A stretch of DNA of 64,000 nucleotides from Enterococcus asini ATCC 700915 (GTDB lineage Bacteria > Bacillota > Bacilli > Lactobacillales > Enterococcaceae): NCBI RefSeq assembly GCF_000407365.1, contig NZ_ASVU01000001.1, positions 372,001 to 436,000 on the forward strand, written 5' to 3'. A model generated the notes under the pieces. It was given only the letters and a program-made list of their open reading frames with translations, searched no databases and was not told the DNA's origin. The stretch's first letter is position 1. The number at the start of each line of letters is the position of its first letter. This document shows, piece by piece, positions 8,016-15,724 of this stretch. A program made the position numbers and the translations under genes.

Positions 8016-9389
8016 TTACTGCTTCACAAGTGCCAGTTTTCTATCCAGCATAAATGGCGGATAATACCCCATGGCCGGGCTCATTGGCAACAACTCTTTT
8101 CCTAAGCGAATACCCAATGTATCTTCCAGATACGCTCTGCGCTTAATTATCCGAGCCCAAACCTCTGGATAGTCGGCTTTGATTTGTTCTCGAAGTTTTT
8201 CGTCTGCCAAAAAGACGCTACTTTCACAGCCGGCTCCTTGATACCCCGCAAGCGAAGGAATCAAATCAATCTGAAACAGCATACCACTGCGAATGCGTTC
8301 TCGAGAGTTGGGATAGACCGGGGAAGCAATCCATTCTTCATCCCCACCTAAATGCCCCGGGTTCAAGGACCAGCCGTAACTCGCTTTCGGGAAGACTGCC
8401 TCAATAGCTGCATACAACGCTCCCCCGGTGATGCCGATTTGAATGGTTTCCAGCCAAGTGGTAAATGCTTTAAAATACGGAATCACCAGCTTTTCTAAAT
8501 AATCTTGCTGCCCCGCTGGAAGTTCACTAGCCTGATGAACCGCAAAACCCGTGCGACTTTCCAAACCGCCTTTATAGGCCGTGGTCATGGAAATCGGATC
8601 CCCTAAAGCGATTTGGTTATTACTAGGATAGAGATTGGCTTTCACAAAGCGGGGGCCCGCCGCCATAATCGTCACAACCGTATGATCCTGTCCTTTAGCT
8701 GATAATTTTTCTGCAACCGCCATTTCCGTTTTTCCAATGGCGAGTTCCTCCAAGCCTTCTAGCAGGCAGTTTCCTGCTAAAGCTGCGCCAAACTCGTAAT
8801 GGGCGAACTCATTGGCATTATTCGTAGTCCGAGCGCCATTTTCCCCTATCAATAAGCCCGTTGCATTGGTAAACTTGCTATTTTTAGCCACTTTTTTCAA
8901 AGCATCCATTAAAAAGTAGGGCAGATCAAATAGTTGCTGTGCTTCCTCCACTGTATTGGTAAAGTACTTCCATCCGATAATGCCGATGTTTTGCCGGTTT
9001 GCTAGGTGGCATTTCCCCAGAATCTCTGCCACGGTTTCCTTTGTTTCCATAGGTTGATTTGGCAAAGAAAGGTGGGGCATGTGAACCGGAATCAAGTCAA
9101 TCTGGGCTTTTTGAGCCTTGTTCAAGTTTTCATTGCCAAAGACCCCATAGGCTTTTCCATCTTGATGCAAAATCAACAGGGCCTCCTCGAAGCGCGGTAA
9201 AAAGCCGGTAAGGTATTCAAAATTACTCCCATGTTCCAAATCAGCATAAAAAACTAAGCTATCATAGCCCGCTTCCCGCATTTTTTGCAGAATTAATTTC
9301 TTACGTTCTGCAATAGTTTCATCCGTCAAAGGCACCGGTATGAGGTTTTGCTCCACTGCTGGTGGTGAAACTTTTTTTAGTGTAATCAT
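8016..9389 (-). CDS. M24-family (Xaa-Pro peptidase fold) protein, metal site apparently degenerate
   Basis: The 457-residue protein has an N-terminal creatinase-like domain (DSLVFYADLEHGSNFEYLTGF...) and a C-terminal pita-bread domain. Family metalloproteases bind two metals through D, D, H, E and E. Here the strand that should carry both aspartates reads ISMTTAYKGGLESRTGF. The His is kept in NPGHLGG, the EPG-type Glu position reads FQIDLIP, and the last Glu may be that in CESSVFL. Catalysis as a normal aminopeptidase P is therefore doubtful; a modified or non-proteolytic role is possible. GGAGTGG precedes the ATG. It is not visibly part of an operon. Confidence 0.75.
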   Translation of the reverse strand: MITLKKVSPPAVEQNLIPVPLTDETIAERKKLILQKMREAGYDSLVFYADLEHGSNFEYLTGFLPRFEEALLILHQDGKAYGVFGNENLNKAQKAQIDLIPVHMPHLSLPNQPMETKETVAEILGKCHLANRQNIGIIGWKYFTNTVEEAQQLFDLPYFLMDALKKVAKNSKFTNATGLLIGENGARTTNNANEFAHYEFGAALAGNCLLEGLEELAIGKTEMAVAEKLSAKGQDHTVVTIMAAGPRFVKANLYPSNNQIALGDPISMTTAYKGGLESRTGFAVHQASELPAGQQDYLEKLVIPYFKAFTTWLETIQIGITGGALYAAIEAVFPKASYGWSLNPGHLGGDEEWIASPVYPNSRERIRSGMLFQIDLIPSLAGYQGAGCESSVFLADEKLREQIKADYPEVWARIIKRRAYLEDTLGIRLGKELLPMSPAMGYYPPFMLDRKLALVKQ

Positions 9390-9699
9390 CCCAAGCCACT
9401 CCTTCGTTTCAAAATCTTTCCTGTATGTATCTACTCTCTATCATATCAAAATAGCACCACCCAATAAACTAGCCGGACAGTTAAGAAAATTGAATTGATT
9501 TTTTATTTTCTTTCCTTTCAAACTACCAACCTATTTTTTCCATTTCTGCCATCTCACTCAACAATCATTACCACCCGTCTAACGGGTGGTTTGCTCTGCG
9601 GGTGTAACCCCTTGTTGCTATGGCTACGCCTAAAGACGTTATCCTTCACTTTGTTCAGGCTCAATGCCCTTGGCACTTTCACTTACCGGTCAAACCGGT

Positions 9700-10173
9700 T
9701 TATTTTTTTCTGAAGCCACCATCTGAAAATGGGTCTTCATATTCTCGTACACTCAATTTATCGAGTGCGATATCGTGTGATTCCTGTTCCCGAATATACT
9801 TTGCGATTGTTTTTTCGTTTAATCCCACGGTACTAACATAATATCCTTCTGCCCAAAATTTTCGATTGCCATACTTATATTTCAAGTTGGCATGACGATC
9901 AAAAATTTGTAAGGCACTTTTGCTCTTTAAATAGCCAACAAATGAAGAGATACTAATTTTGGGTGGAATACTTACCAATATATGAACATGATCTGGCATC
10001 ATATGTCCTTCGATAATTTCGACTCCTTTGTACTTGCACAAGAGTTGGAAGATCTCAATTAAATCTCGCCGTACTTGATTGTAAATTAGTTTCCGTCTAT
10101 ACTTTGGTGTAAATACAATATGATACTTACACATCCATTTTGTATGCGCTAAGCTGTTTGTTTTATTTGCCAA
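9700..10173 (-). CDS. tnpA: IS200/IS605-family transposase TnpA (Y1 HUH)
   Basis: The 157-residue protein (from TTG 10173) reads LANKTNSLAHTKWMCKYHIVF and carries the HUH motif as PDHVHIL. The catalytic tyrosine region is WAEGYYVSTVG, followed by the QESHD helix. It nicks single-stranded DNA and forms a 5'-phosphotyrosine. Length and sequence fit complete IS200 transposases, so it may be functional. TTG at 10173 aligns with the normal family start; the open frame extends to 10242. The start lies inside a hairpin (10171-10235) that would hide it from ribosomes. Confidence 0.88.
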   Translation of the reverse strand: MANKTNSLAHTKWMCKYHIVFTPKYRRKLIYNQVRRDLIEIFQLLCKYKGVEIIEGHMMPDHVHILVSIPPKISISSFVGYLKSKSALQIFDRHANLKYKYGNRKFWAEGYYVSTVGLNEKTIAKYIREQESHDIALDKLSVREYEDPFSDGGFRKK

Positions 10174-10235
10174 AAATCCCATTCCTTTCAATTGAGCCTG
10201 AACAACCCAATTGTACGACAGGAATGGGATTTTTG
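10171..10235 (-). promoter_or_regulatory. Start-codon-sequestering hairpin of IS200 tnpA
   Basis: CAAAAATCCCATTCCT (10171-10186) pairs with AGGAATGGGATTTTTG (10220-10235), with a second CAATTG pairing inside. The tnpA start region is in the stem. Known IS200 elements use such a structure to block translation, especially of read-through transcripts. Confidence 0.6.
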
Positions 10236-10324
10236 GTGGCATAGCCTCTGATTCTCTACCCGCATAGCGGGTAGTTTTTTGTTTCGGACGCTGTGCGACC
10301 TCAACAGGGCTCCACGCCCAACTT

Positions 10325-10354
10325 AAAAAAACGAAGTAGCTTTCACTACTCCGT
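10325..10354 (-). terminator. Intrinsic terminator after the HrtA-like ATPase gene
   Basis: Minus strand: ACGGAGTAG, loop, CTACTTCGT, then seven T. Confidence 0.7.
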
Positions 10355-10390
10355 AACAGTATCTTTTATAAAATGTTCACCGTGTATCTG

Positions 10391-11089
10391 TTATTTTTCT
10401 TCGTTTCCCTGAGGGGCTTCTTCTGGTACCAAAAGCCCATCTTCCATGCGGAAAATCCGGTCACTCCACTGGGTCATCCGGGGATCATGGGTAACCATAA
10501 TTGTCGCTTTTTGATTTTCATGGGCTTCTTTGGCTAACAATTTCACCACATCATAGGCATGGTCTGTATCTAGTGAGGCTGTGGGTTCATCAGCCAAAAT
10601 CAAGCTTGGATCATTGTACAAGGCCCGTCCAATTGCCACTCGTTGGCGTTCCCCACCGGAAAGGTCTCGGGGATACTTGTCTTTTAAGTCCAAAATATCC
10701 AAGGAAGTCAGTAATTTTTCGATTCGTTCTTTATTGAGCGCCTCTTTTTTCACTTTGTCCACTAAGTAAAATTGCTCCTGGATTTTCAAATAGGGAATCA
10801 AGTTTGAGCTTTGCAAAATAAAGCCAATTTCTTTAAACCGGAGCTTACTGCGTTTCTTCTCCGAAAGGCTCGTAAAATCATGCCCATTGATAAAAATCTG
10901 ACCACTGGTAGGATTTTGTAAGCCGCCAGCGATGGTCAAAAAGGTACTCTTCCCCGAACCAGAAGGCCCGATAATGGAGACAAATTCTCCCGGTGCGACG
11001 CTAAAATCAATGCCTTTTAGTGCTGTGATTTCCGTATGGCCGCTACCAAAGACTTTTTTTATCTGACGCATATCCAATGCTTTTTCCAC
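10391..11089 (-). CDS. ABC transporter ATP-binding protein, HrtA/MacB type
   Basis: The 232-residue ATPase has Walker A GPSGSGKS, Q-loop QSSNLI, signature LSGGERQR, Walker B LILADEPTASLD and switch His in VTHDP. This is the MacB/LolD-like class that partners FtsX-type permeases. The GTG at 11089 is preferred because GGAGG lies 9 bases upstream, overlapping the permease stop; a TTG at 11098 and an ATG at 11071 are alternatives. Its partner is the permease just upstream. The permease resembles HrtB, so export of haem or another toxic hydrophobic compound is a reasonable inference, not proven. Confidence 0.85.
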   Translation of the reverse strand: MEKALDMRQIKKVFGSGHTEITALKGIDFSVAPGEFVSIIGPSGSGKSTFLTIAGGLQNPTSGQIFINGHDFTSLSEKKRSKLRFKEIGFILQSSNLIPYLKIQEQFYLVDKVKKEALNKERIEKLLTSLDILDLKDKYPRDLSGGERQRVAIGRALYNDPSLILADEPTASLDTDHAYDVVKLLAKEAHENQKATIMVTHDPRMTQWSDRIFRMEDGLLVPEEAPQGNEEK

Positions 11090-11094
11090 TTTCC

Positions 11095-12174
11095 TCAACC
11101 TCCAATCGCCCTAATCGGGTCAACCTTCGTCACTGTGCGAATCGAAAAGAGTCCCCCGAGAATCGCTACCACCAATAAGATCACACTATATAGTCCCCAC
11201 TGTTTTGGTACTACTAGAAACGGCATAGCATCCGGTAAAATCAAACTGGTGCCCAGTGCCAAAAGGATCGCTACGGCAACTCCGATGATTCCCACCAAGA
11301 AGGACTGTGCGACGATGGATTTTGCGATAAATCCATTGGAAATCCCTTGGGCTTTCATCACACCGAAGATTGGGGCTTTTTGCATGGTAATGACGTACAT
11401 GAAAATTCCCACCACCGCTGCTACAATCACAAATAAGAAATAAATCATCCCATTTAATGTTAAGTTTTGAGCAGCATAGCCAGGAATCGACTCAATGAAA
11501 CCCGCAGTCTTGATTGCTTCCAAAGTTTCACTGGCTGCATCCGCATTGTCTACCTTTGCCGTACCTTTCACTACCACCGCATTGATTGGTTCTACTGCCG
11601 TCTCCGAAAATTCTTGTCCGCCGTATTTCAGGCTCGTAAAAGTTTCCAAAGAAGTATAAACCACCGGCGATACCAAGTAATACGTTGCTGGAAAAATCCC
11701 CGTGATCGTCAAAGATTCATCGTATTTTCCAATCGTGACTTGATCCCCGATTTTATAGCCAGCATCTGCCAAATTCTGCGAGATGATAATCTCATTTTTA
11801 GCAGCAAAGTTCTTGCCGCTGGTCACTTTAGGCAGAATAAACGCATCTGATGACGTTGCGAATAGGTTGATGTCCTCTTTCGTCTGGCCTTTTTTGATGG
11901 CGCCACTAAAGACTCCTACTGGCGCTTTCTCGCTAGCCGTGACTCGCTCTACGTCTCCTTGGATCAACTGGGAAGCATTCAAACTTTGATTCGCATCCGC
12001 CGCTAAAACCACTTTGTCCGCTTGCCAATTAACAATTCCTTGATCAAATTCATGGGCCAATCCTGTTGCCAAGCCCGAAAGCAAAAAGACCACATATGAC
12101 ACTAACACCATGATTCCGATGATTAAGCTATACCGTAACTTGGCATAACGCATTTCTTTTCGCGCTAAAAACAT
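11095..12174 (-). CDS. FtsX-family ABC permease, HrtB-like
   Basis: The 359-residue protein begins MFLARKEMRYAKLRYSLIIG. It has one N-terminal membrane helix, a large extracytoplasmic domain (about 40-235) and three C-terminal helices. The C-terminal part (GIFMYVITMQKAPIFGVMKAQGIS ... MPFLV ... KVDPIRAIGG) follows the S. aureus HrtB pattern. ATG at 12174 is chosen for AAGGAGG/GGAGC upstream. It is the first gene of a two-gene operon with the ATPase. No two-component haem sensor (hssRS-like) is adjacent, so the regulator, if any, is elsewhere. Confidence 0.8.
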   Translation of the reverse strand: MFLARKEMRYAKLRYSLIIGIMVLVSYVVFLLSGLATGLAHEFDQGIVNWQADKVVLAADANQSLNASQLIQGDVERVTASEKAPVGVFSGAIKKGQTKEDINLFATSSDAFILPKVTSGKNFAAKNEIIISQNLADAGYKIGDQVTIGKYDESLTITGIFPATYYLVSPVVYTSLETFTSLKYGGQEFSETAVEPINAVVVKGTAKVDNADAASETLEAIKTAGFIESIPGYAAQNLTLNGMIYFLFVIVAAVVGIFMYVITMQKAPIFGVMKAQGISNGFIAKSIVAQSFLVGIIGVAVAILLALGTSLILPDAMPFLVVPKQWGLYSVILLVVAILGGLFSIRTVTKVDPIRAIGG

Positions 12175-12298
12175 CTTTGCTCCATCCTCCTTAGGTTCCA
12201 TTTCTTATTTCTCGAAATTTCCAGCCATTTTTCTGTGCAAAGAACAGTATACGATTCTTTATGACGACTTGTCACTTTATCTGTTTACACCTGTTCAT

Positions 12299-12349
12299 AC
12301 AAAAAAGGATCCATAATTCTACGTAAACACGTAGAATTGCGAATCCTTT
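12299..12349 (-). terminator. Intrinsic terminator after the DUF1456 gene
   Basis: Minus strand: GGATTCGCAATTCTACG, GTTTA loop, CGTAGAATTATGGATCC, then a T run at 12301-12306. Confidence 0.8.
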
Positions 12350-12379
12350 CAAATTAGTGGTTAAAAGAGACGTACTTCC

Positions 12380-12886
12380 CTATTTCTTTCGATTGTAAAT
12401 CCCCAAGCCTTTGAGAAAATTACGCATGTACTTATCCCCACATGGCTTGAAATTTCGCTGCCCTTCCTTTCGCAAAAAAGCTCCGATTTCTCCTTTTGAT
12501 GGATAAAGCTCCACTTCAGCAAAAATAGCTAAGATGTCCTCTGTGGTCATGGAAAGCGCGATTTTTAGCTTTTTTAATAACACGATGTTGATGTTCTTGA
12601 TGTCCTTACTCGGTTGGACTGCTGTTCCTGCCGGTTTTTCTTTTTGTGGCCCCCGGGCTAGGAGGATCAAACCATTTAAAAAGGCATCAAAAACTTGATT
12701 ATTGAGCGCTTTTTCATAAACGTTTTTCTCCGCATCCTCTTCATGCTTGTCTTGCACTTTGGTCAGCACCGCTCGCGCCTCTTCTTTTGTCAGCGGTACA
12801 CCGCCTAACTCAAAGGCTTTGATTAAATCCCGATCCTTCAAGTCAATAGCATAACGCAAGCGCAATAATCGATCATTATTATTCAT
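12380..12886 (-). CDS. DUF1456 family protein (YehS-like)
   Basis: The 168-residue protein consists of two similar helical halves, as in the DUF1456/YehS family: NNNDRLLRLRYAIDLKDRDLIKAFELGGVPLTKEEARAVL in the first and NINIVLLKKLKIALSMTTEDILAIF...EIGAFLRKEG in the second. It ends with a basic KPCGDKYMRNFLKGLGIYNRKK. It is cytoplasmic and of unknown function. GGAGGAATAA directly precedes the ATG. It forms a single-gene unit with its own terminator. Confidence 0.85.
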   Translation of the reverse strand: MNNNDRLLRLRYAIDLKDRDLIKAFELGGVPLTKEEARAVLTKVQDKHEEDAEKNVYEKALNNQVFDAFLNGLILLARGPQKEKPAGTAVQPSKDIKNINIVLLKKLKIALSMTTEDILAIFAEVELYPSKGEIGAFLRKEGQRNFKPCGDKYMRNFLKGLGIYNRKK

Positions 12887-13062
12887 TTATTCCTCCGCAT
12901 GGATTCATTTTGGTGTTGCTTTTGGTGCAGGGTGTTATTTGAAAAAGCTTTGTTGATGTGGACGTATCCGCGTATATTGCTACTGCTACGTAAGAAGTTC
13001 TCTCTTTCCATATTTATTCTATCATTTGAGAGACCAGCCTCCCACAGCGATAGCTTTCATCT

Positions 13063-13188
13063 CTAATCTGTTTGTTTAACACCTAAATGTACAAGTAAAT
13101 TGTATAAATTAGCTAGAGAAGTTTCTGTACATCCAGTTTTCTTCTGCATTTTATACTCAAAATGTTCGAGATACTCTTTGCAGTTCAT
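13063..13188 (-). CDS. Possible small protein, 41 residues
   Basis: The frame begins MNCKEYLEHFEYKMQKKTGC and ends GVKQTD. It is hydrophilic and helical with no recognised family. GAGGT lies immediately before the ATG, closer than a normal ribosome site, and TATAAT occurs about 60 bases upstream. It may be a real small gene, a remnant of a larger one, or chance. Confidence 0.25.
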   Translation of the reverse strand: MNCKEYLEHFEYKMQKKTGCTETSLANLYNLLVHLGVKQTD

Positions 13189-13394
13189 ACCTCATTCATA
13201 ATATAGCACACAAATTCTCTTACGTTCCCTGATAAACGAATGTAGCCATTATAGCATCTTTCGCTATCCTATTACTAAACTACTCCACCAATCAAAGGTT
13301 CCCTTGCATGCTGTTTTGTTATAGAGAAATGAATCCGAAAGAAAATACACCACAATTCCTGGTTTATTCCGAAAACACCATTTCCTTCTATAAA

Positions 13395-13440
13395 CAAAAA
13401 AGAAACTAAGAATGTCACATGTCATTCTTAGTTTCTTTTA
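13395..13440 (-). terminator. Intrinsic terminator after the FUSC-like gene
   Basis: GAAACTAAGAATG pairs with CATTCTTAGTTTC around TCACATGT; the minus strand continues into six T. Confidence 0.8.
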
Positions 13441-13468
13441 TTAGCCCCTGAAGACAAAGGCTATTCGC

Positions 13469-14530
13469 TTAACACTGACTTTCTCCAACTCGTTTTGTCG
13501 ACTTTCTTTGCAACAGTTGAAAGAGTAAGGCAATCCCTAACCCACACAAGATACCTAAAAAGTTGTTTTGAATACGAATCACACCAGCCGGTAAAATTCC
13601 CAACAGTACATAGGCTGCCGATAAGGCCCCAAAACAATTCAAAATGCTCGCCCAACCATAATGAGGAGTCAGCCCCAGACAAAAGCCTGCCAAGGGACCT
13701 AATAAAAAGACCCACTCTATCGGAAACAAATGTAAACACAGGACAAAAATAACTGAACCGATTGTGACGCCCATCATCCGTGAAAATCCCCGTGAAAGAA
13801 CTTGATGCGTTTGAGGTAATAAAAGTGACATACTCGCAAATCCCATCCACATACTACGAGGTATCCCCAGATATTTTCCAATAGATAAAGCAAACGCAAT
13901 TCCTAAGGCTAAGCGCAATTGCCACTGATAGGTTGTCTGGTGTAAGGAATAGCCTTTACAAATATGGTGGAATCGAATGGTTCGGTTAGCTTGAGAATGT
14001 TTCTGGAGAAATACCAATCCACAAAAGAGAAAAGATAAATACACGGCTCCTGTTCTCTGAAGGATTTCATGCTGTCCGCTCACAGTATTACTCGTTATCA
14101 AAATATAACTAAAGGCGTACACACCACCATTTCCATATTCAGGATGAGTGGTAGTCATTAATAGAATGAACGATAAGCTTGCTAATTGCACAACAAAGTA
14201 CAGGATAACCGGTAAGCCTGCTAAGAAGAAACTATTTATCAAATAGAGACTGGAGATAAAAAACAAAGCCACCAGACTATCGATTATATGGTAGCCATAA
14301 TTGACAAAACGGATACTCAAAAGCATACACAGACTGCCTACCCCAACATAACTATTCTTTTGACCAAAGAGACTCGTAAAAATCGAGATATAGGCAATTG
14401 CAAACAGCAATAAGAGAACACTCCGCAAAACAAGAGCCGTGACATACTGCTTTTTCTCCTGCGCAAAAGATTCCCGAATATGTTGGCGAAGAACAGCTGG
14501 ACTCAACTGCATTTTTTGATAAAGCGTCAT
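13469..14530 (-). CDS. FUSC-like polytopic membrane protein
   Basis: The 353-residue protein has two sets of membrane helices, each ending in the FUSC-type repeat. Examples are SVLLLLFAIAYISIFTSLFG near the N-terminus and RLALGIAFALSIGKYLGIPRSMWMGFASMSLLLP with the GFSRMMGVTIGSVIF segment in the second half. FUSC proteins export aromatic acids or other small organic compounds, or are of unknown role in Firmicutes. The ATG at 14530 is chosen for AAGGATG upstream; longer in-frame starts (14548, 14593) lack one. Alone, with its own terminator. Confidence 0.7.
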   Translation of the reverse strand: MTLYQKMQLSPAVLRQHIRESFAQEKKQYVTALVLRSVLLLLFAIAYISIFTSLFGQKNSYVGVGSLCMLLSIRFVNYGYHIIDSLVALFFISSLYLINSFFLAGLPVILYFVVQLASLSFILLMTTTHPEYGNGGVYAFSYILITSNTVSGQHEILQRTGAVYLSFLFCGLVFLQKHSQANRTIRFHHICKGYSLHQTTYQWQLRLALGIAFALSIGKYLGIPRSMWMGFASMSLLLPQTHQVLSRGFSRMMGVTIGSVIFVLCLHLFPIEWVFLLGPLAGFCLGLTPHYGWASILNCFGALSAAYVLLGILPAGVIRIQNNFLGILCGLGIALLFQLLQRKSTKRVGESQC

Positions 14531-14593
14531 AAAATCATCCTTATTCATGAAAGTGTGTCGAGAAGTATAGCAAAAAAATAAGATCTCAGTCAA

Positions 14594-14878
14594 CTTTCCA
14601 TTTAGGATTCTGTTAGTCTAATCAGCAACAGTCAAGATGATCTTACCGATATTGCGATTGTCTTCCATTCGGCTATGGGCAGCTGCCACCTCTGCTAAAA
14701 ATGGAGCGAACATTGATTTTTAGCTCGAAGTATCAATATTATCGAACTGTGTAGAAGGATAATATTATGTATCCATTTTTTATTACATTCAAATTAGTAC
14801 CATTAATGGTATTTGCAAGGAGGATTATCTCCTCGTATTTCCAATCCACGCTCCAAAACGTCTACCAAAAAAACCGCA
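14594..14878. other. Intergenic remnant region before rlmH
   Basis: It contains the tail of a vanished oxidoreductase gene (14618-14712) and several short palindromes, such as ACCATTAATGGT and GAGGATTATCTCCTC, with no intact gene. The region appears to be decay after a past deletion. Confidence 0.55.
14618..14712 (-). pseudogene. C-terminal remnant of a zinc-type alcohol dehydrogenase / quinone oxidoreductase
   Basis: The minus strand translates without interruption as FAPFLAEVAAAHSRMEDNRN followed by IGKIILTVAD and a stop at 14618. The HSRMEDNRNIGKIILTV ending is the typical last helix and strand of quinone-oxidoreductase-like MDR proteins. Nothing of the remaining 300 or so residues is found upstream, so only the tail survives. 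Confidence 0.65.
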
Positions 14879-14894
14879 TCATTTATGATACGGT
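14867..14894 (-). terminator. Terminator overlapping the rlmH stop codon
   Basis: ACCGTATCAT / ATGATGCGGT with a two-base loop, followed by TTTTTT on the minus strand. The stem contains the last codons and the TGA of rlmH. Confidence 0.7.
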
Positions 14895-15358
14895 TCCCCG
14901 TGATTAATCCTCATCGCTCGGTAGATCTGTTCCACTAAGATCAAGCGCATTAATTGATGAGGGTAGGTCATTTTGCCAAAGGAGATTTGGGCGTTGCTTC
15001 TTTGCATAACCGCCTGGCTCAAGCCTAACGACCCGCCAATAATAAAGACAAACTGGCTTTTTCCTTGAATTTGTAGTTGCTCCAGTTGTTTAGCAAACGC
15101 TTCACTGCTGGGATTTTGCCCTTCAATCGCCAGGGCAAAGACGTATTCTCCGTCCTTGATTTTTCCTAAGATGCGTTCCCCTTCTTTTTCTTTGACTTGG
15201 ATCATTTGGGCTTCACTGAGATTTTCTGGGGCTTTTTCGTCAGGAACTTCGATGATTTGAATCTTGCCATAGGCGCCAAGGCGCTTGACGTATTCATTGA
15301 TCCCTTGTACCAAATACTTTTCTTTGAGTTTTCCCACGGTAATTAGTTTGATATTCAT
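14879..15358 (-). CDS. rlmH: 23S rRNA (pseudouridine-1915-N3) methyltransferase RlmH
   Basis: The 159-residue SPOUT methyltransferase matches RlmH over its full usual length: [15 protein letters not shown] at the start, [31 protein letters not shown] (SAM-binding knot) and the invariant C-terminal [17 protein letters not shown]. It methylates N3 of pseudouridine 1915 in helix 69 of 23S rRNA with SAM. In many Lactobacillales it lies beside htrA, as here, in divergent orientation. Confidence 0.97.
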   Translation of the reverse strand: MNIKLITVGKLKEKYLVQGINEYVKRLGAYGKIQIIEVPDEKAPENLSEAQMIQVKEKEGERILGKIKDGEYVFALAIEGQNPSSEAFAKQLEQLQIQGKSQFVFIIGGSLGLSQAVMQRSNAQISFGKMTYPHQLMRLILVEQIYRAMRINHGEPYHK

Positions 15359-15405
15359 GACTTATCCTCACTTGTTCATAACTTTATTTGAGTTTACCAC
15401 AATTT

Positions 15406-15541
15406 TTATCCACATTTTATGACGAATGATTTTTTTCTGCGAGGAAAGAAAAACGATTGGACCGGTGCTTTTCCATACAAACGTTCGTTCTCCACAGATT
15501 TACCCACACTATCCACAGGTTGTGGATAATTCTGTGGATAG
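15406..15541. promoter_or_regulatory. Cluster of DnaA boxes
   Basis: Perfect TTATCCACA boxes occur at 15406-15414 (plus) and 15521-15529 (minus, as TGTGGATAA). One-mismatch boxes occur at 15500-15508 (TTACCCACA), 15509-15517 (CTATCCACA) and 15533-15541 (minus, TGTGGATAG), and a weaker one at 15488-15496. The surroundings are AT-rich. No dnaA or dnaN gene is nearby in this window, so this is probably a DnaA-binding cluster outside oriC, though an origin-proximal position cannot be excluded. Confidence 0.6.
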
Positions 15542-15592
15542 TTTTCCCCATCTTTTTGTGAAAAAGGTTGGATTTACAGAAATTTTTCACGA

Positions 15593-15609
15593 TTTAGCAT
15601 GTATTTAAG
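15593..15609 (+). promoter_or_regulatory. CiaR-like direct repeat upstream of htrA
   Basis: TTTAGC-N5-TTTAAG resembles the streptococcal CiaR site TTTAAG-N5-TTTAAG, which controls htrA in that genus. The first half has two mismatches and no ciaRH genes are visible here, so this is tentative. Confidence 0.3.
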
Positions 15610-15643
15610 CCCATTTCGTTCATATTTTTTTCAAAGTCTCGCG

Positions 15644-15674
15644 ATAGACTAAACACAGGAATTGAGTCTATACT
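15644..15674 (+). promoter_or_regulatory. Inverted repeat overlapping the htrA -10
   Basis: ATAGACT (15644-15650) and AGTCTAT (15665-15671) form a 7-bp inverted repeat with a 14-base spacer. The second arm overlaps a TATACT -10 (15669-15674), an arrangement suited to a repressor or activator of htrA. Confidence 0.4.
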
Positions 15675-15724
15675 AGAATTGAGCAATTATTCATTGAATA
15701 GAAAATCGTTAGGAGGATAATCGT

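Larger units (their letters stand above)
9560..10290 (-). mobile_element. IS200-like (IS605 superfamily, Y1 transposase) insertion sequence
   Basis: A single minus-strand tnpA is flanked by small end hairpins: ACCACCCGT-CTA-ACGGGTGGT at 9570-9590 and CTACCCGC-ATA-GCGGGTAG at 10256-10274. There are no terminal inverted repeats and no tnpB, as in the IS200 group. Exact cleavage sites cannot be placed by eye, so the outer limits are approximate. Confidence 0.75.
12887..13468. other. Intergenic stretch with one possible tiny gene and a terminator
   Basis: No substantial gene is visible. The only items I can support are a 41-codon open frame on the minus strand (13063-13188), a TATAAT at 13248-13253 that might serve it, and the terminator at 13395-13440. 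The stretch looks like decayed or spacer DNA. Confidence 0.5.
15359..15724. other. rlmH-htrA intergenic region with DnaA boxes and htrA control sites
   Basis: This 366-base divergent region holds the DnaA-box cluster (15406-15541), a CiaR-like direct repeat, an inverted repeat over the htrA -10, and the htrA ribosome site (AGGAGGAT just before 15725). No additional gene is seen. Confidence 0.7.

Noticed and set aside
9600-10290. CRISPR-like repeats around the IS200 element
   Set aside because: The short repeats are single end hairpins of the IS and an internal stem, not a repeated array with spacers.
13461-13850. Open frame of 129 codons overlapping the FUSC gene on the same strand
   Set aside because: It is out of frame with the membrane protein, has no ribosome site and an unlikely composition.
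15406-15541. Calling this region oriC
   Set aside because: No dnaA, dnaN or rpmH gene is visible, and the window alone cannot show the skew switch; it is listed as a DnaA-box cluster only.
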